Below are positions 10,315-20,241 of a DNA stretch of 64,000 nt, piece by piece. The position numbers and the translations under genes were made by a program. Position 1 is the stretch's first letter, and each line of letters starts with the position of its first letter. The DNA is from Strigamia acuminata (lineage: Eukaryota; Arthropoda; Chilopoda; Geophilomorpha; Linotaeniidae). The DNA is taken from positions 744,001 to 808,000 of the forward strand of contig OX442315.1 in the NCBI GenBank assembly GCA_949358305.1, in the 5' to 3' direction. The notes below the pieces were generated by a model, which was not told the DNA's origin, did no database searches, and worked only from the letters and a program-made list of their open reading frames with translations.

Positions 10315-11124
10315 GGGCGATAAATTCCGCTTCCATAGTAGAGCATGCAACGGTCGACTGTTTTCGACAGGACCAGCCGATAGGGACGTTGCCGATGTAC
10401 ACGATGTGTCCTCCGAAACTCAAGGAGGTTTCCGGGTCGCTCGCCCACGATGCGTCGGTGAAAGCCGATAACTGACTCGATGTGCAGCCAGATAACTCGA
10501 TGCAAAGGTCTGCAGTATTTGCCACGTACTGCAGAACCTGGAGAAGAGCGCGGATGTGGGTTCGGTTGTAGCACGTGTTATACTGTGCTAGAGCGATGAC
10601 GGAGTACAAGATGTCGGGGCGAGTCCTCGATGCCAAAAACAATAGAGAGCCGATTACCGATCGATAGGGAAAATCTTCCAATTTCTCTGTTGACCCACGA
10701 ACGAGTGTTGTTCCCGGGGTCACTGGCACCTTAACTCGGTTGTTAGTTGATGTCCCGAACTTCTTTACAATTTTAGCGATGTAAGCACGTTGTGTAATAA
10801 ACGTGCGTCCGGCGTCGCGGATGAACTCGACGCCTAGGAGCTTCGTGATCGGGCCGAGATTTACGATATCGAATTTCGAACTGATGAGTCGAATCAGCTG
10901 TGTGAAAACACTGTCGGATGCATAGAATACAACGATGTCGTCCACGTAAATCAGCATGACAGCGGTGTTGCCGAGTACGTAGACACAATTGCATGCCGGC
11001 ATCTTTCGAAATCCGAGGGCCCGAAGAGTTTCGTCGAGTTTTTCGAACCATTGCCTGCCGGATTGGTGGAGCCCATATAGCGACTTGAGGAGAAGCCACA
11101 CGTTGTTCGGGTCGGAGCATGTGG
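10315..11124 (-). pseudogene. Copia-B gag-pol, piece 3 (RT C-terminal half to RNase H)
   Basis: Read on the minus strand it enters in frame from 18595 across Copia-A and leaves in frame to 884 across LARD-1. It carries the RT segment SLYGLHQSGRQW, the catalytic YVDDIV motif (~10930-10950), the LLGVEFIRDAGR segment and the RNase H motifs FTDASWAS and CSTMEAEFIAL. It has no stop or frameshift. It is part of a Copia polyprotein, not a free-standing gene. Confidence 0.92.
11120..11124. repeat. Target site duplication TGTGG of Copia-A
   Basis: TGTGG at 11120-11124 is repeated at 18595-18599, immediately outside the two Copia-A LTRs. Five bases is the usual Copia TSD length. Confidence 0.93.
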
Positions 11125-11699
11125 TGTTGGTCTAAAAGACCATTTTATATGTCGATGAGACATAGAATCTTATTATGTTACATTCTAATCATTTATTCCG
11201 ATATTTATTTTATATCAAATCCCAATTGTCTTTATATAATTTGATATAATGATTTAATGTTTATTTACATCTCAAATAGCTTATTTCCAATGTTTACAAT
11301 TGTATTTGATTTATAAGCATGGAGTATCATGCTTTATTTAGCCACAATGTTTAATTCACTTTAATTTTATGTCATGTGTTTACAATTACTGACACAAGGT
11401 GTCGCGATGTACATTTTCCACTTGTCAACATGGCGCCCACCTCGAGAGCGAGTTGCTCCGCCATTTCTCATTAATTCTGGACTCAATTGTTAAGTATGTT
11501 ATTATTAAACCTTATTTTATAGTTTTAACAAGTGTTAAGTCTTGTCTTTTCGGCATATAAGCGCTTTCTGCGCGGCCGCCGTTCGTTTCCTTGCAAAACG
11601 TCATCGATACGTTCGTGCGTGCAGCACGACGCCATCTTGGCAATAATTCGCTTCCACGTTTCGGTTCACGCCGAATTTGCGCCGCTCTCCTCTGCTACA
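11125..11699 (+). repeat. Copia-A 5' LTR (575 bp)
   Basis: It begins TGTTGGTCTAAAAGACC, whose U3 start is palindromic, and ends CTCTGCTACA. A TATA-like GCATATAAGCGC lies near 11553-11564 and a YY1/Pho-like GCCATCTTGG at 11631-11640. Confidence 0.95.
11553..11564 (+). promoter_or_regulatory. Copia LTR TATA-like box
   Basis: GCATATAAGCGC is kept as GCATATAAGCAC in the Copia-B LTR (minus strand, ~31994-32005) and as GGCATATAAGTGC in Copia-D (minus strand, ~60507-60519). Conservation across three diverged LTRs supports a core promoter. Confidence 0.55.
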
Positions 11700-11701
11700 A
11701 T

Positions 11702-11719
11702 TGGTAGCAGAGGATGGTT
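11702..11719 (+). other. Copia-A primer-binding site, initiator Met tRNA
   Basis: TGGTAGCAGAGGATGGTT starts two bases after the LTR and is the complement of the 3' end of eukaryotic initiator-Met tRNA (...CCATCCTCTGCTACCA). Confidence 0.88.
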
Positions 11720-12779
11720 GGTTTCCCTGCATTGCCCAGCCTCTGTTTGCTTTAATTATCGCCGAAAATTCTGCGAATTTCGCGAATTTCGCGGCGATTT
11801 TGTTTTTCAGAGTTATCGCCGATTCCCGACGATTCGACGACGACGATTCAACGATCTGACGACGTTGGAACGACGTTCACTATTCGTACGGTTTAATTAT
11901 CGCCGAGTATTCTGCGAGTTTTCGCGAATTTCGCGACGATTTCCATATTCAAAGGTTACGACGATTTTCGGCCGAGATTTTCGTGTTTTGGACGTCAACA
12001 ACGTGTCAACGACGTTCCCAGGCAGCTTGTACTGCAAACCACGCGATTCTCCAGCTAATTTCGTCCAGAATCTCGCGGTCTCGCGGTTTTTGCGACGAAT
12101 TTTTCATTTATTTTCAGTTTTCGACGGATTTTCGTCTCGACGACGTTTATACGACGATTTTCAACGGAAACGAGACGTTTCTCGCTGTGTCATACCCCGG
12201 TGTATGCACAGTATCGCCGATCTGATTTATTACGACGAATTTTTGGCGTATTTTCGTGAAGAGCCTCATTTAATGAGAAGAATTTGGATTTTCGAATCCA
12301 AATTAGCGCTTTTAACGGGTTTTTCGAGAAAACCCGCTCGTGCCTTTATCACGAGCTCGCGTGACGTTACGCGAGAGATTCATCAACTTTTCTCCTTCCC
12401 TGTCGTGAAACTTTGTTATTATAAGATAGATATTAAGGTTTTTGGTGGGGTCATTATTAGAATCGCAATAGCCCTTCGGACAAGTCTGTCCACCGCTATT
12501 GTTGTATTCTAGAGTGAGGCTGAGCCCTGCGCCACCTAGTATTCCCGCGATCCCAGGCGATCTCAAAGGACACTAGGGGGACACTCACTCTAGGTTATCA
12601 GCTGATTGTAGCATCGGCTCCCAATTTGTGGTTTTCCGCCTCGAAAGTGCTTCGTTTTGTGATCGTGATTGTGCCATTGGATTGTGCAGTGCTACGAGTG
12701 TCTTCTACTACGCCCGTACCACTCTCTACGCCTTTGTGTTTTTCGCGGTGTGTGAAGTCTGCGAATTTTTCACGTCAAC
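11720..12779 (+). other. Copia-A leader with three degenerate repeats
   Basis: Units start near 11754, 11893 and 12053, each with a GCGAATTTCGCG-type palindromic core. Units 1 and 3 end in a pyrimidine-rich stretch closing in TTTTTCAG or TTATTTTCAG. A 326-codon open frame crosses the LTR and leader (11532-12512), but it is made of these repeats and is not taken as a gene. Confidence 0.65.
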
Positions 12780-15700
12780 ATGTCCAAATACGTCGAACCT
12801 ACGGTTGGAAAGTGCCCGATGTTAGGAATAAACAATTACGAACAATGGCGTCGGGCCATGTGCATGCTCCTAAAGTCAGAGGGCCTTTGGAGGCACGTAA
12901 CCGAGGAAAAAGAGGCTGAATATTTATTGACATTGACCCCGAAGGAGACTGAGAAATACAGGTTGAAGAAGGACAAGGCGTTGGGACACATTTATTGCCA
13001 CGTGAGCGAGGCGAAACGCGCCACACTGGACAACGCCAATACCCCGAAGGAAGCTTGGGACATTTTGTCAAAAATCTTTGCTCCCAGCTCTCTGGCTCGT
13101 CAAGCAGCCATGAGATGGCAATTTCTGGGCCTACATCTTCAACCGAACGAAGACATGGTCGATTTCGTCAGTCGTGTCGATCTCCACGTACGCCAGCTCA
13201 GGGATATGAAGGAAGAAGTTTCGGATAAGCATCACGCTTACCAATACTTACATCGACTGCCTCCGGAATATGCTCAGGCCACGTTTGCCATCTATAACTG
13301 GCCTGAAGCTAACTTTACGCCGACTAAAGTGTCCGAACAATTGGTCTCCGAGTATCTTCGCCTCAAATCAGTTGGTTTACACAACGTGTCATCATCGGCT
13401 CACGCATCTGCCCAGAATCCACAACAATCTCGTCAAGGTTCACGTCCCCGTCGCCCGTTATCGCAGGTCAAATGCTTTAATTGTCATGAGATGGGCCACT
13501 ACGCGAACAAGTGCCCACATCCCAAACGCGACGACAGAAACCTGCAACCGGCAGCTTCTTTTCAACGCTCCCGCAGCAAAAGCAAGAAGCGTAACAAGAA
13601 CTCGGCTCCCAAACCCGAGGACAATCGCCCGAGAGGAAGTTCTCACCCGGTTCGCAACGCAGTGTTTTTCGTGAACGCTCCGCCGATGATTGAACGTCCC
13701 GTTGCCCATCTGATGCAGTCACATGAATGGATAGTCGACTGCGGTGCCACAGACCATGTTTCCCACATACGATCGTGGTTTTCCGATTTCGTGAACATTG
13801 TCCCTTTTGACATCGAGCTAGGACAAGGGAAATCACAGGTGACTGGCCGAGGAAATGTTCAATTGCAGACTCGTGTGGACAATTCCCATTGCAATGTGAC
13901 GTTGACGAATGTGCTTTATGCACCTAATTTTGAAGCAAATCTAATCTCTGTCTCCAGGATCGATAAAACAAATCATCATATCCACACCTACAACGGGGAG
14001 ATTAACATTTACAAATCGAACATTGCTGAAACAATTCTAAGGGCAAAGGAAAAAGGAGGATTGTATTACCTGGATGGATTGTGTACAAATCCAACGGTTG
14101 CCACTACGTCTTCACAGATAATCCAACAACCGCCAGTACAGACATTTGTTACGACGGAGGTTGACTTCGTGAATATTCCAAAGCCGAAGAAGAGGAAGGA
14201 TATGCAACGAGACATCACGGATTTTAGGATTCAAATGCCGCCATTGCCTGCGACTAAGGCGCCAACGTCAATTTCGGTTGCCACTAATCCTTTACCCGTG
14301 TCACAACCCTTGCCCATCCACATCAACCCTCCAATCCAATCCTACGCCAACGCTCTCCAGCTCATTCCGTCTAGTCCTTCACCTGTTACATCTCCTCTTC
14401 CTGCCCAATCCGCTGGTAACCCTTCTCAATCACAAAAGAAGGTTATTCCAAATCCTGTTCAAACGCCAAAGAAAACCCTTGCCAATCCTGCCTCCGTAAA
14501 AGACGCAACTGGTTTGTGGCATAGCCGCCTAGGACATCTGCACACCAACGCGATGCGATTGTTAGCGAATAATGAAAACGTGTTTGGACTTGAACCAGCA
14601 GAGGTTTCTCAAGAATTGGCGTGCAATGATTGCCGACTTGCAAAGTCCATCAGAGCTTCTCACAAGCCTGATCTGCATCCTTCAACTTCAAAACCACTTG
14701 ATCTCCTGCACATGGATGTCTGGGGGCCAAATCCGGATACTTCATTTGGTGGCGCACGATTCGTTTTTACGGTTATTGATGACGCGACGCGATATACATG
14801 GATCACTCCTTTAGCCCAGAAGTCCCAGGTCTTCTCTTGTTTTAAGGACTTCGTCGCCCGAGTCGAGTGTGTTGCAAACACACGCGTGAAAGCCATTCGA
14901 TCTGATAGGGGCGGCGAATTCATGTCCAACGAATTTCTGCAATATCTAAAGGAAAGAGGGATCCAAGGTCAGCGGACTAACCCTTCGAGCCCTCAGATGA
15001 ACGGCACAGCCGAAAGGATCAACCGAACGATGGCTGACCATCTCCGGGCTGTTCTTGAAGAAACCAAACTTCCTGCCGGCTTATGGGCCGAAATCGCTGT
15101 CAATTTCGCATACATCAAGAACCGCAGTCCACATTCCCGTTTAAACAATCAAGTCCCATATATACTTTGGCGTCAGCGTGCCCTTTCCTTGCGTCACTTG
15201 AGGAAAATTGGATCCAAGTGCTGGGTGCACTTTACTGCACCGGGCCGCAGAAAGCTCGACCCCCGTGCTTGGGAAGGTTTCCTCGTAGGCTACGCCACAG
15301 GTACACGTGGTTACCGCATATGGAATCCTGTGGACAACAGCGTGACGGAATCAATTCACGTACGCATTGATGAACATCAATCTTATAAGAGGACATTGAG
15401 AAATCAAAACGGTCATCGCAATCAAATCTTCGAGGAACCCGATGTTGGTCAACAACAGCATGTGTCATTTGACGATAACGTCCACTACTTGGATTGGCCA
15501 AAAGCCGACACTGATGGGGATACATCGAGTACATCCGACGACGATGACGATGATGATGATGGAAATGGATCAGTTTCGAAATCGATATGCATCCCAATGG
15601 TGCACATTTCTCCCCTTACCACACCTGAACGTCAGTTGGTAGAAGCATGCGCACTGGCATTACCGGATTCTGCAAGTTTGGGACGATCAGCATCATATCC

Positions 15701-17798
15701 AATCCTTTATCAAGAGGAAGGACAGGACACGGATGACGATGTTGGACAGATTGTTGATGAGGCAATTCAACCGGACGCGGCGGAGTTGCAACAGATTCGG
15801 TCTCAACACATCTCACCGGAAACGTCCCAAACTAGTTCTCCTGGGCTTTCACCGCCTGGCTCACCAACTCGTTTCGTCACAACGCGCAGAAGAGACGGCC
15901 GAAATGTTTTGCAACATATGATGCCAATATTCGATCAAGGAGCTTTATCACCATTGCCTCCTGGCCCTACTCATGTTGCAGCACCGTCGGCAGGGAAAAC
16001 ATCTTTCTACTGGCGCTATGTTGGTGGTGATACAGTCTTCAGACGATGGGTTCGAGAGGAACATCTCCGAAAAGATCAACGCCCCGGATGCATAGACACC
16101 GATGTCTACTATTTCCCAGAACCTAATCTCCGATTACGTTCGAGACGGGACGTTGAAGAATTCTGCACCATGAATGATCTCCCTTACGATCCAGAACTTT
16201 TCTTCTTCGGCAATATGGAGCACACACTGCCCACGATTCCCGGTCCTCGACATGCCGCCCATCTTTGCCGTACGGAACCATCATCGTACGCGGAAATTCC
16301 GAAGTTTCAGGACGCTCCGAAATGGCGCGAAGCCATTGACGAAGAATTGGGAATTTTCAAGGAAAGGCAGATTTATCAAGAAGTTCCGAGGCCGCCCAAC
16401 ACTACAGTCTTAGGCTGTAAATGGATCTTCAAACTGAAGACGGATCTAAGTGGCAAAATAACTCGTTATCGTGCTCGACTCGTCGCACAAGGCTTTCGCC
16501 AAACCATCGGGGTTGATTACGACGAGGTTTTTAGTCCGGTCGTGAACTTCGTTTTAATCCGACTATTCTTCTGTCTTCTAGTCGTCCTCAGAGGATGGAA
16601 GGATGCTCACCTCGACGTCAAAAGTGCATACCTGTATGGGGACCTGAAGCACAAGGTATATATGCGCATCCCCGCAGGTGCAACTTGTTCGAACCCCGCA
16701 AACGTCTGGCTGCTTGTTAAATCCCTCTATGGACTTCACCAATCAGGGAGGGAATGGTACGAAAAGTTGGATGGAACGCTTCGAGCTCTCGGTTTTCGCA
16801 AGATGCCCGCGTGCAATTGTGTGTACATTTACGGCAATTGTGCCGTTATGCTGGTATACGTCGATGACATCGTACTATTCTACGCTTCCGACACCGTGTT
16901 AACCCGAATCATCCAGCTTATCTCGTCCAAGTTCGACATAGTTAATCTTGGTCCCATCACGAAGCTATTGGGCGTCGAGTTCATCCGAGACGCTGGGCGA
17001 ACCTTCATCACGCAACGCGCCTACATTGCAAAGCTCGTTAAGAAGTTCGAGATCTCTATCAATCGCCTCGTGAAGGTCCCCGTCACACCCGGGACAACGC
17101 TCGTGAAGGGATCGACCGATAACCTACCGGATTTTCCTTACCGATCTCTCATCGGTTCGCTCTTATTTCTCGCGTCGAGAACACGCCCCGACATCTTATT
17201 TTCGGTTATTTCGCTGAGCCAATTCAACACATGTTACGACAAGACGCATATCCGAGCCCTCCTACAAGTCCTTCAATACGTGGCCAACACTATCGACTAT
17301 CGCATCGAACTTTCCGACTGTAATTCTAGCCAACTGTGGGCTTTTACGGATGCGTCGTGGGCGAGCGAAGCAGCAACCTCTCTAAGTTTCGGCGGCTATA
17401 TCAACTTCATCGGAAATGTGCCAATTGGCTGGTCGTGCCGAAAGCAATCCACCGTTGCATGTTCCACCATGGAAGCAGAATTCATCGCCCTGGTGGAATG
17501 TGTAAAAGAATCGTTCTGGCTCGACAACATTTATACCGAATTTCCGATTCTCGACAGACAATCCGGACCGATCATCTATTCCGATGCCCTCGCAGCCATC
17601 CAATTTACTTCAAATGACGTGGAAAATTCAAAGACGAAACATATCCGCGTCAAATACCATTGGCTACGAGAGTGGTTTACGGCGGGATGTTTCGACCTAC
17701 ATAAAGTATCCGGTGAACAGAACGTTGCGGACATCTTCACCAAATGGCTTAGTTCCGAACGTTTGAAATCATTAATCTCCAAGATCTTCCGAGTCTGA
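12780..17798 (+). CDS. Copia-A Gag-Pol polyprotein (1672 aa, intact)
   Basis: A single ORF encodes capsid and all enzymes of a Ty1/Copia element in the usual order. Visible landmarks, by approximate residue: Gag; CCHC knuckle CFNCHEMGHYANKC (~230-244); protease D-C-G-A-T-D-H (~320); integrase HHCC zinc region (~580-620); integrase catalytic D in MDVWGP (~645), D in RSDRGGEF (~706) and E in TAERIN (~745); RT with KWIFKLK (~1215) and YVDD (~1358); RNase H FTDASW (~1521) and STMEAEF. An acidic run of nine Asp lies near residue 920 between integrase and RT. Length is typical to slightly long for insect Copia. The start is the ATG just before Gag homology to Copia-B. No stops or frameshifts are present. 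How the Gag:Pol ratio is set (e.g. by splicing) is not evident. Confidence 0.96.
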   Translation: MSKYVEPTVGKCPMLGINNYEQWRRAMCMLLKSEGLWRHVTEEKEAEYLLTLTPKETEKYRLKKDKALGHIYCHVSEAKRATLDNANTPKEAWDILSKIFAPSSLARQAAMRWQFLGLHLQPNEDMVDFVSRVDLHVRQLRDMKEEVSDKHHAYQYLHRLPPEYAQATFAIYNWPEANFTPTKVSEQLVSEYLRLKSVGLHNVSSSAHASAQNPQQSRQGSRPRRPLSQVKCFNCHEMGHYANKCPHPKRDDRNLQPAASFQRSRSKSKKRNKNSAPKPEDNRPRGSSHPVRNAVFFVNAPPMIERPVAHLMQSHEWIVDCGATDHVSHIRSWFSDFVNIVPFDIELGQGKSQVTGRGNVQLQTRVDNSHCNVTLTNVLYAPNFEANLISVSRIDKTNHHIHTYNGEINIYKSNIAETILRAKEKGGLYYLDGLCTNPTVATTSSQIIQQPPVQTFVTTEVDFVNIPKPKKRKDMQRDITDFRIQMPPLPATKAPTSISVATNPLPVSQPLPIHINPPIQSYANALQLIPSSPSPVTSPLPAQSAGNPSQSQKKVIPNPVQTPKKTLANPASVKDATGLWHSRLGHLHTNAMRLLANNENVFGLEPAEVSQELACNDCRLAKSIRASHKPDLHPSTSKPLDLLHMDVWGPNPDTSFGGARFVFTVIDDATRYTWITPLAQKSQVFSCFKDFVARVECVANTRVKAIRSDRGGEFMSNEFLQYLKERGIQGQRTNPSSPQMNGTAERINRTMADHLRAVLEETKLPAGLWAEIAVNFAYIKNRSPHSRLNNQVPYILWRQRALSLRHLRKIGSKCWVHFTAPGRRKLDPRAWEGFLVGYATGTRGYRIWNPVDNSVTESIHVRIDEHQSYKRTLRNQNGHRNQIFEEPDVGQQQHVSFDDNVHYLDWPKADTDGDTSSTSDDDDDDDDGNGSVSKSICIPMVHISPLTTPERQLVEACALALPDSASLGRSASYPILYQEEGQDTDDDVGQIVDEAIQPDAAELQQIRSQHISPETSQTSSPGLSPPGSPTRFVTTRRRDGRNVLQHMMPIFDQGALSPLPPGPTHVAAPSAGKTSFYWRYVGGDTVFRRWVREEHLRKDQRPGCIDTDVYYFPEPNLRLRSRRDVEEFCTMNDLPYDPELFFFGNMEHTLPTIPGPRHAAHLCRTEPSSYAEIPKFQDAPKWREAIDEELGIFKERQIYQEVPRPPNTTVLGCKWIFKLKTDLSGKITRYRARLVAQGFRQTIGVDYDEVFSPVVNFVLIRLFFCLLVVLRGWKDAHLDVKSAYLYGDLKHKVYMRIPAGATCSNPANVWLLVKSLYGLHQSGREWYEKLDGTLRALGFRKMPACNCVYIYGNCAVMLVYVDDIVLFYASDTVLTRIIQLISSKFDIVNLGPITKLLGVEFIRDAGRTFITQRAYIAKLVKKFEISINRLVKVPVTPGTTLVKGSTDNLPDFPYRSLIGSLLFLASRTRPDILFSVISLSQFNTCYDKTHIRALLQVLQYVANTIDYRIELSDCNSSQLWAFTDASWASEAATSLSFGGYINFIGNVPIGWSCRKQSTVACSTMEAEFIALVECVKESFWLDNIYTEFPILDRQSGPIIYSDALAAIQFTSNDVENSKTKHIRVKYHWLREWFTAGCFDLHKVSGEQNVADIFTKWLSSERLKSLISKIFRV

Positions 17799-18019
17799 TT
17801 TCACCGTGACTTTATCGTGACATTCTTTATTTATTATTACCCGACATCGAGGATCATCGAGTTCTAGTGGGAATATTCGGGCTTCCATAGCGTTCTTCAA
17901 TAACAGTACCCGGCTCGATGATTCGACTTTATTATTTTCTTTTCCAATATTTCGTCTGCACTGTAATTCCAGTATCCGTTTATTATCTCCCCGATCCTAT
18001 TTCCATCGAAAGGGGGAAT
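17799..18019 (+). other. Copia-A 3' untranslated segment and polypurine tract
   Basis: This is a short non-coding segment after the gag-pol stop. It ends in the purine run GAAAGGGGGAAT (18008-18019) against the 3' LTR, the expected plus-strand primer. Confidence 0.8.
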
Positions 18020-18594
18020 TGTTGGTCTAAAAGACCATTTTATATGTCGATGAGACATAGAATCTTATTATGTTACATTCTAATCATTTATTCCGATATT
18101 TATTTTATATCAAATCCCAATTGTCTTTATATAATTTGATATAATGATTTAATGTTTATTTACATCTCAAATAGCTTATTTCCAATGTTTACAATTGTAT
18201 TTGATTTATAAGCATGGAGTATCATGCTTTATTTAGCCACAATGTTTAATTCACTTTAATTTTATGTCATGTGTTTACAATTACTGACACAAGGTGTCGC
18301 GATGTACATTTTCCACTTGTCAACATGGCGCCCACCTCGAGAGCGAGTTGCTCCGCCATTTCTCATTAATTCTGGACTCAATTGTTAAGTATGTTATTAT
18401 TAAACCTTATTTTATAGTTTTAACAAGTGTTAAGTCTTGTCTTTTCGGCATATAAGCGCTTTCTGCGCGGCCGCCGTTCGTTTCCTTGCAAAACGTCATC
18501 GATACGTTCGTGCGTGCAGCACGACGCCATCTTGGCAATAATTCGCTTCCACGTTTCGGTTCACGCCGAATTTGCGCCGCTCTCCTCTGCTACA
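18020..18594 (+). repeat. Copia-A 3' LTR (575 bp)
   Basis: It has the same length and, by eye, the same sequence as 11125-11699. It is followed by the TSD copy TGTGG at 18595-18599. Confidence 0.95.
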
Positions 18595-19699
18595 TGTGGC
18601 ACCTGCGGGGATTCGCATGTAGACTTTATGCTTGAGCTCCCCATACAGGTACGCACATTTCACATCGAGATGGGCGTCCTTCCAACCACGGAGTACGACG
18701 AGAAGGCAGAAAAATAGACGAATTAACACGAAGTTCACGACCGGGCTAAATACTTCATCGAAATCTACACCGAGGGTTTGGTAAAAACCTTGCGCTACTA
18801 AGCGTGCTCGGTATCGAGTGACGGTTCCGGTTGCATCGGTCTTTAGCTTAAAAATCCACTTGCAGCCGAGTATTGTCGTGTCCGGTGGTCGGGGAACTTC
18901 GGTGTAAATCTCCCGCTCTTTGAAAGTGTCCAGTTCCTCTTGGATGGCTTCCCGCCACTTCGGAGCGTCGTTGAATTTCGGAATTTCGGCGAACGAAGCC
19001 GGTTCGGTTCGGCATAAATGAGCCGCATGACGAACGCCCGGAAGAACTGGTAACTTGTGCTCGAGATTACCGAAGAAAAATAGTCCGGGGTCATAATCGA
19101 TGTTATTTAACATACAATATTCTTCGATATCATTGTATGACCGCAATCGGATTTTCGGAGTCGGAAAATAATAGACATCGATTAAGATTTTTCCGGGTTT
19201 TTGATCCTTTCTCAGATGTTCCTCGCGTACCCATTCACGGCACTCGCTATCTCCACCGACGAATCGCCACTTATGAGTGGTGTGGCGCGCAGTCGCTGGT
19301 GAACTGGGATCGGGGTCGAAGATTTGCAACCCTTGCGTAGCGTGATCGTCGACGCGTTGTTGACGACGGGTTGTAATGAACCTTGGCGTCGGCACCGGTG
19401 TTTCGCGAGGAAGTGGACGCGTTGGCGAGCGCTGAGGTGATGGCGGAGCGGATGTACGAGGAGTTGTTGGAGGCGATTGTCGAGCCGATTGTTCCGCTGA
19501 TGCGTCAACGTGTTTGGATGTTTCCGGATAAATCGACAATTCGTCCATCTCTCGGATATCATGGTCCGTATCATGTTCCTCTTCATACGAAAGGTGATGA
19601 GATTGTCGAATGGACGCAGAACCCGGAGGCAACGTCACGCACAAATCCAGCAATTCCCTTTCCGGAGTTGTCGGTGGCGGAATGTGGATGTGAGGATAT
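18595..19699 (-). pseudogene. Copia-B gag-pol, piece 2 (linker and RT N-terminal half)
   Basis: On the minus strand it enters in frame from 27997 across the Gypsy and leaves in frame to 11124 across Copia-A. It holds the Pro/Thr-rich linker, the W-rich segment before RT, and RT motifs ILGCKWIFKLKTD, YRARLVAQGF, FSPVVNFVLIR and DAHLDVKCAYLYGELKHKVYM. It has no internal stop. The catalytic YVDD lies in the next piece. Any start codon found here is incidental. Confidence 0.92.
19696..19699. repeat. Target site duplication ATAT of the Gypsy element
   Basis: ATAT at 19696-19699 recurs at 27997-28000 directly outside the Gypsy LTRs. Four bases is usual for Gypsy integrases. Confidence 0.88.
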
Positions 19700-20224
19700 T
19701 GTCACGTGTACGAACCGTGCCAATTGATGCGCGATTCGTAGCACGTAATTCGAATCATTATTAGGTTAAATGTTGCTAAATTTCGGCCACAGATGGCGCT
19801 GACGGCTTGGACTCCGTCATCGCCATGTGATGGACCGATCAATTCAATTATGGGGTTTATGGCAGATTTGCTATAAATAAGGAGCCCGCACTAAGACAGG
19901 TCTCTAATCACTTTTGCTTTTCAGAACTAGAGAGTCTGATGTCGCCTCAATAAAGAGCGCGGCTGATGACTATAAAACCAATTTAATTACATCGCAATTA
20001 AGTTATCACACAGTAGTTCATAACCCAATTAATAAAGGTTGTACATTTGACAAATGTAAGAAGTGACAATTTATCCAAAATATCATTCTGACCCGTTTGA
20101 GAATAAAACTGAATTGAATTTGAAACATAAAACCAATCTCATCCTTTCCTGTCACACTCACTAAAAAACCCCAGATTAAACATAGTTGCGTGGAAACCTG
20201 ATTAGGCCCGGAATCCACGTAACA
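19700..20224 (+). repeat. Gypsy 5' LTR (525 bp)
   Basis: It starts TGTCACGTG and ends CACGTAACA. TATAAATA lies near 19872 and AATAAA at about 19949, giving plausible U3/R/U5 limits. CCACAGATGGCGC occurs near 19790. Confidence 0.94.
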
Positions 20225-20226
20225 AA

Positions 20227-20241
20227 TGGTGGAGATCGCGG
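20227..20241 (+). other. Gypsy primer-binding site candidate
   Basis: TGGTGGAGATCGCGG begins two bases after the LTR, as a PBS should, starting with the TGG complementary to CCA. I could not assign the tRNA with confidence. Confidence 0.5.

Larger units (their letters stand above)
11125..18594 (+). mobile_element. Copia-A: complete Ty1/Copia element (7470 bp)
   Basis: The 575-bp LTRs (11125-11699, 18020-18594) look identical by eye. The element has an initiator-Met PBS, a single uninterrupted gag-pol ORF of 1672 codons, a polypurine tract and a perfect 5-bp TSD. It is inserted into the RT region of Copia-B in the opposite orientation. Every structural part expected of an autonomous element is present, and insertion appears recent. 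Confidence 0.96.

Noticed and set aside
11532-12512. 326-codon frame across the Copia-A LTR and leader
   Set aside because: It crosses the LTR/PBS boundary and consists of degenerate leader repeats; the real gag starts at 12780.
18427-18717. 96-codon ORF spanning the Copia-A 3' LTR and Copia-B
   Set aside because: It joins two unrelated elements at an insertion joint and runs antisense to Copia-B.
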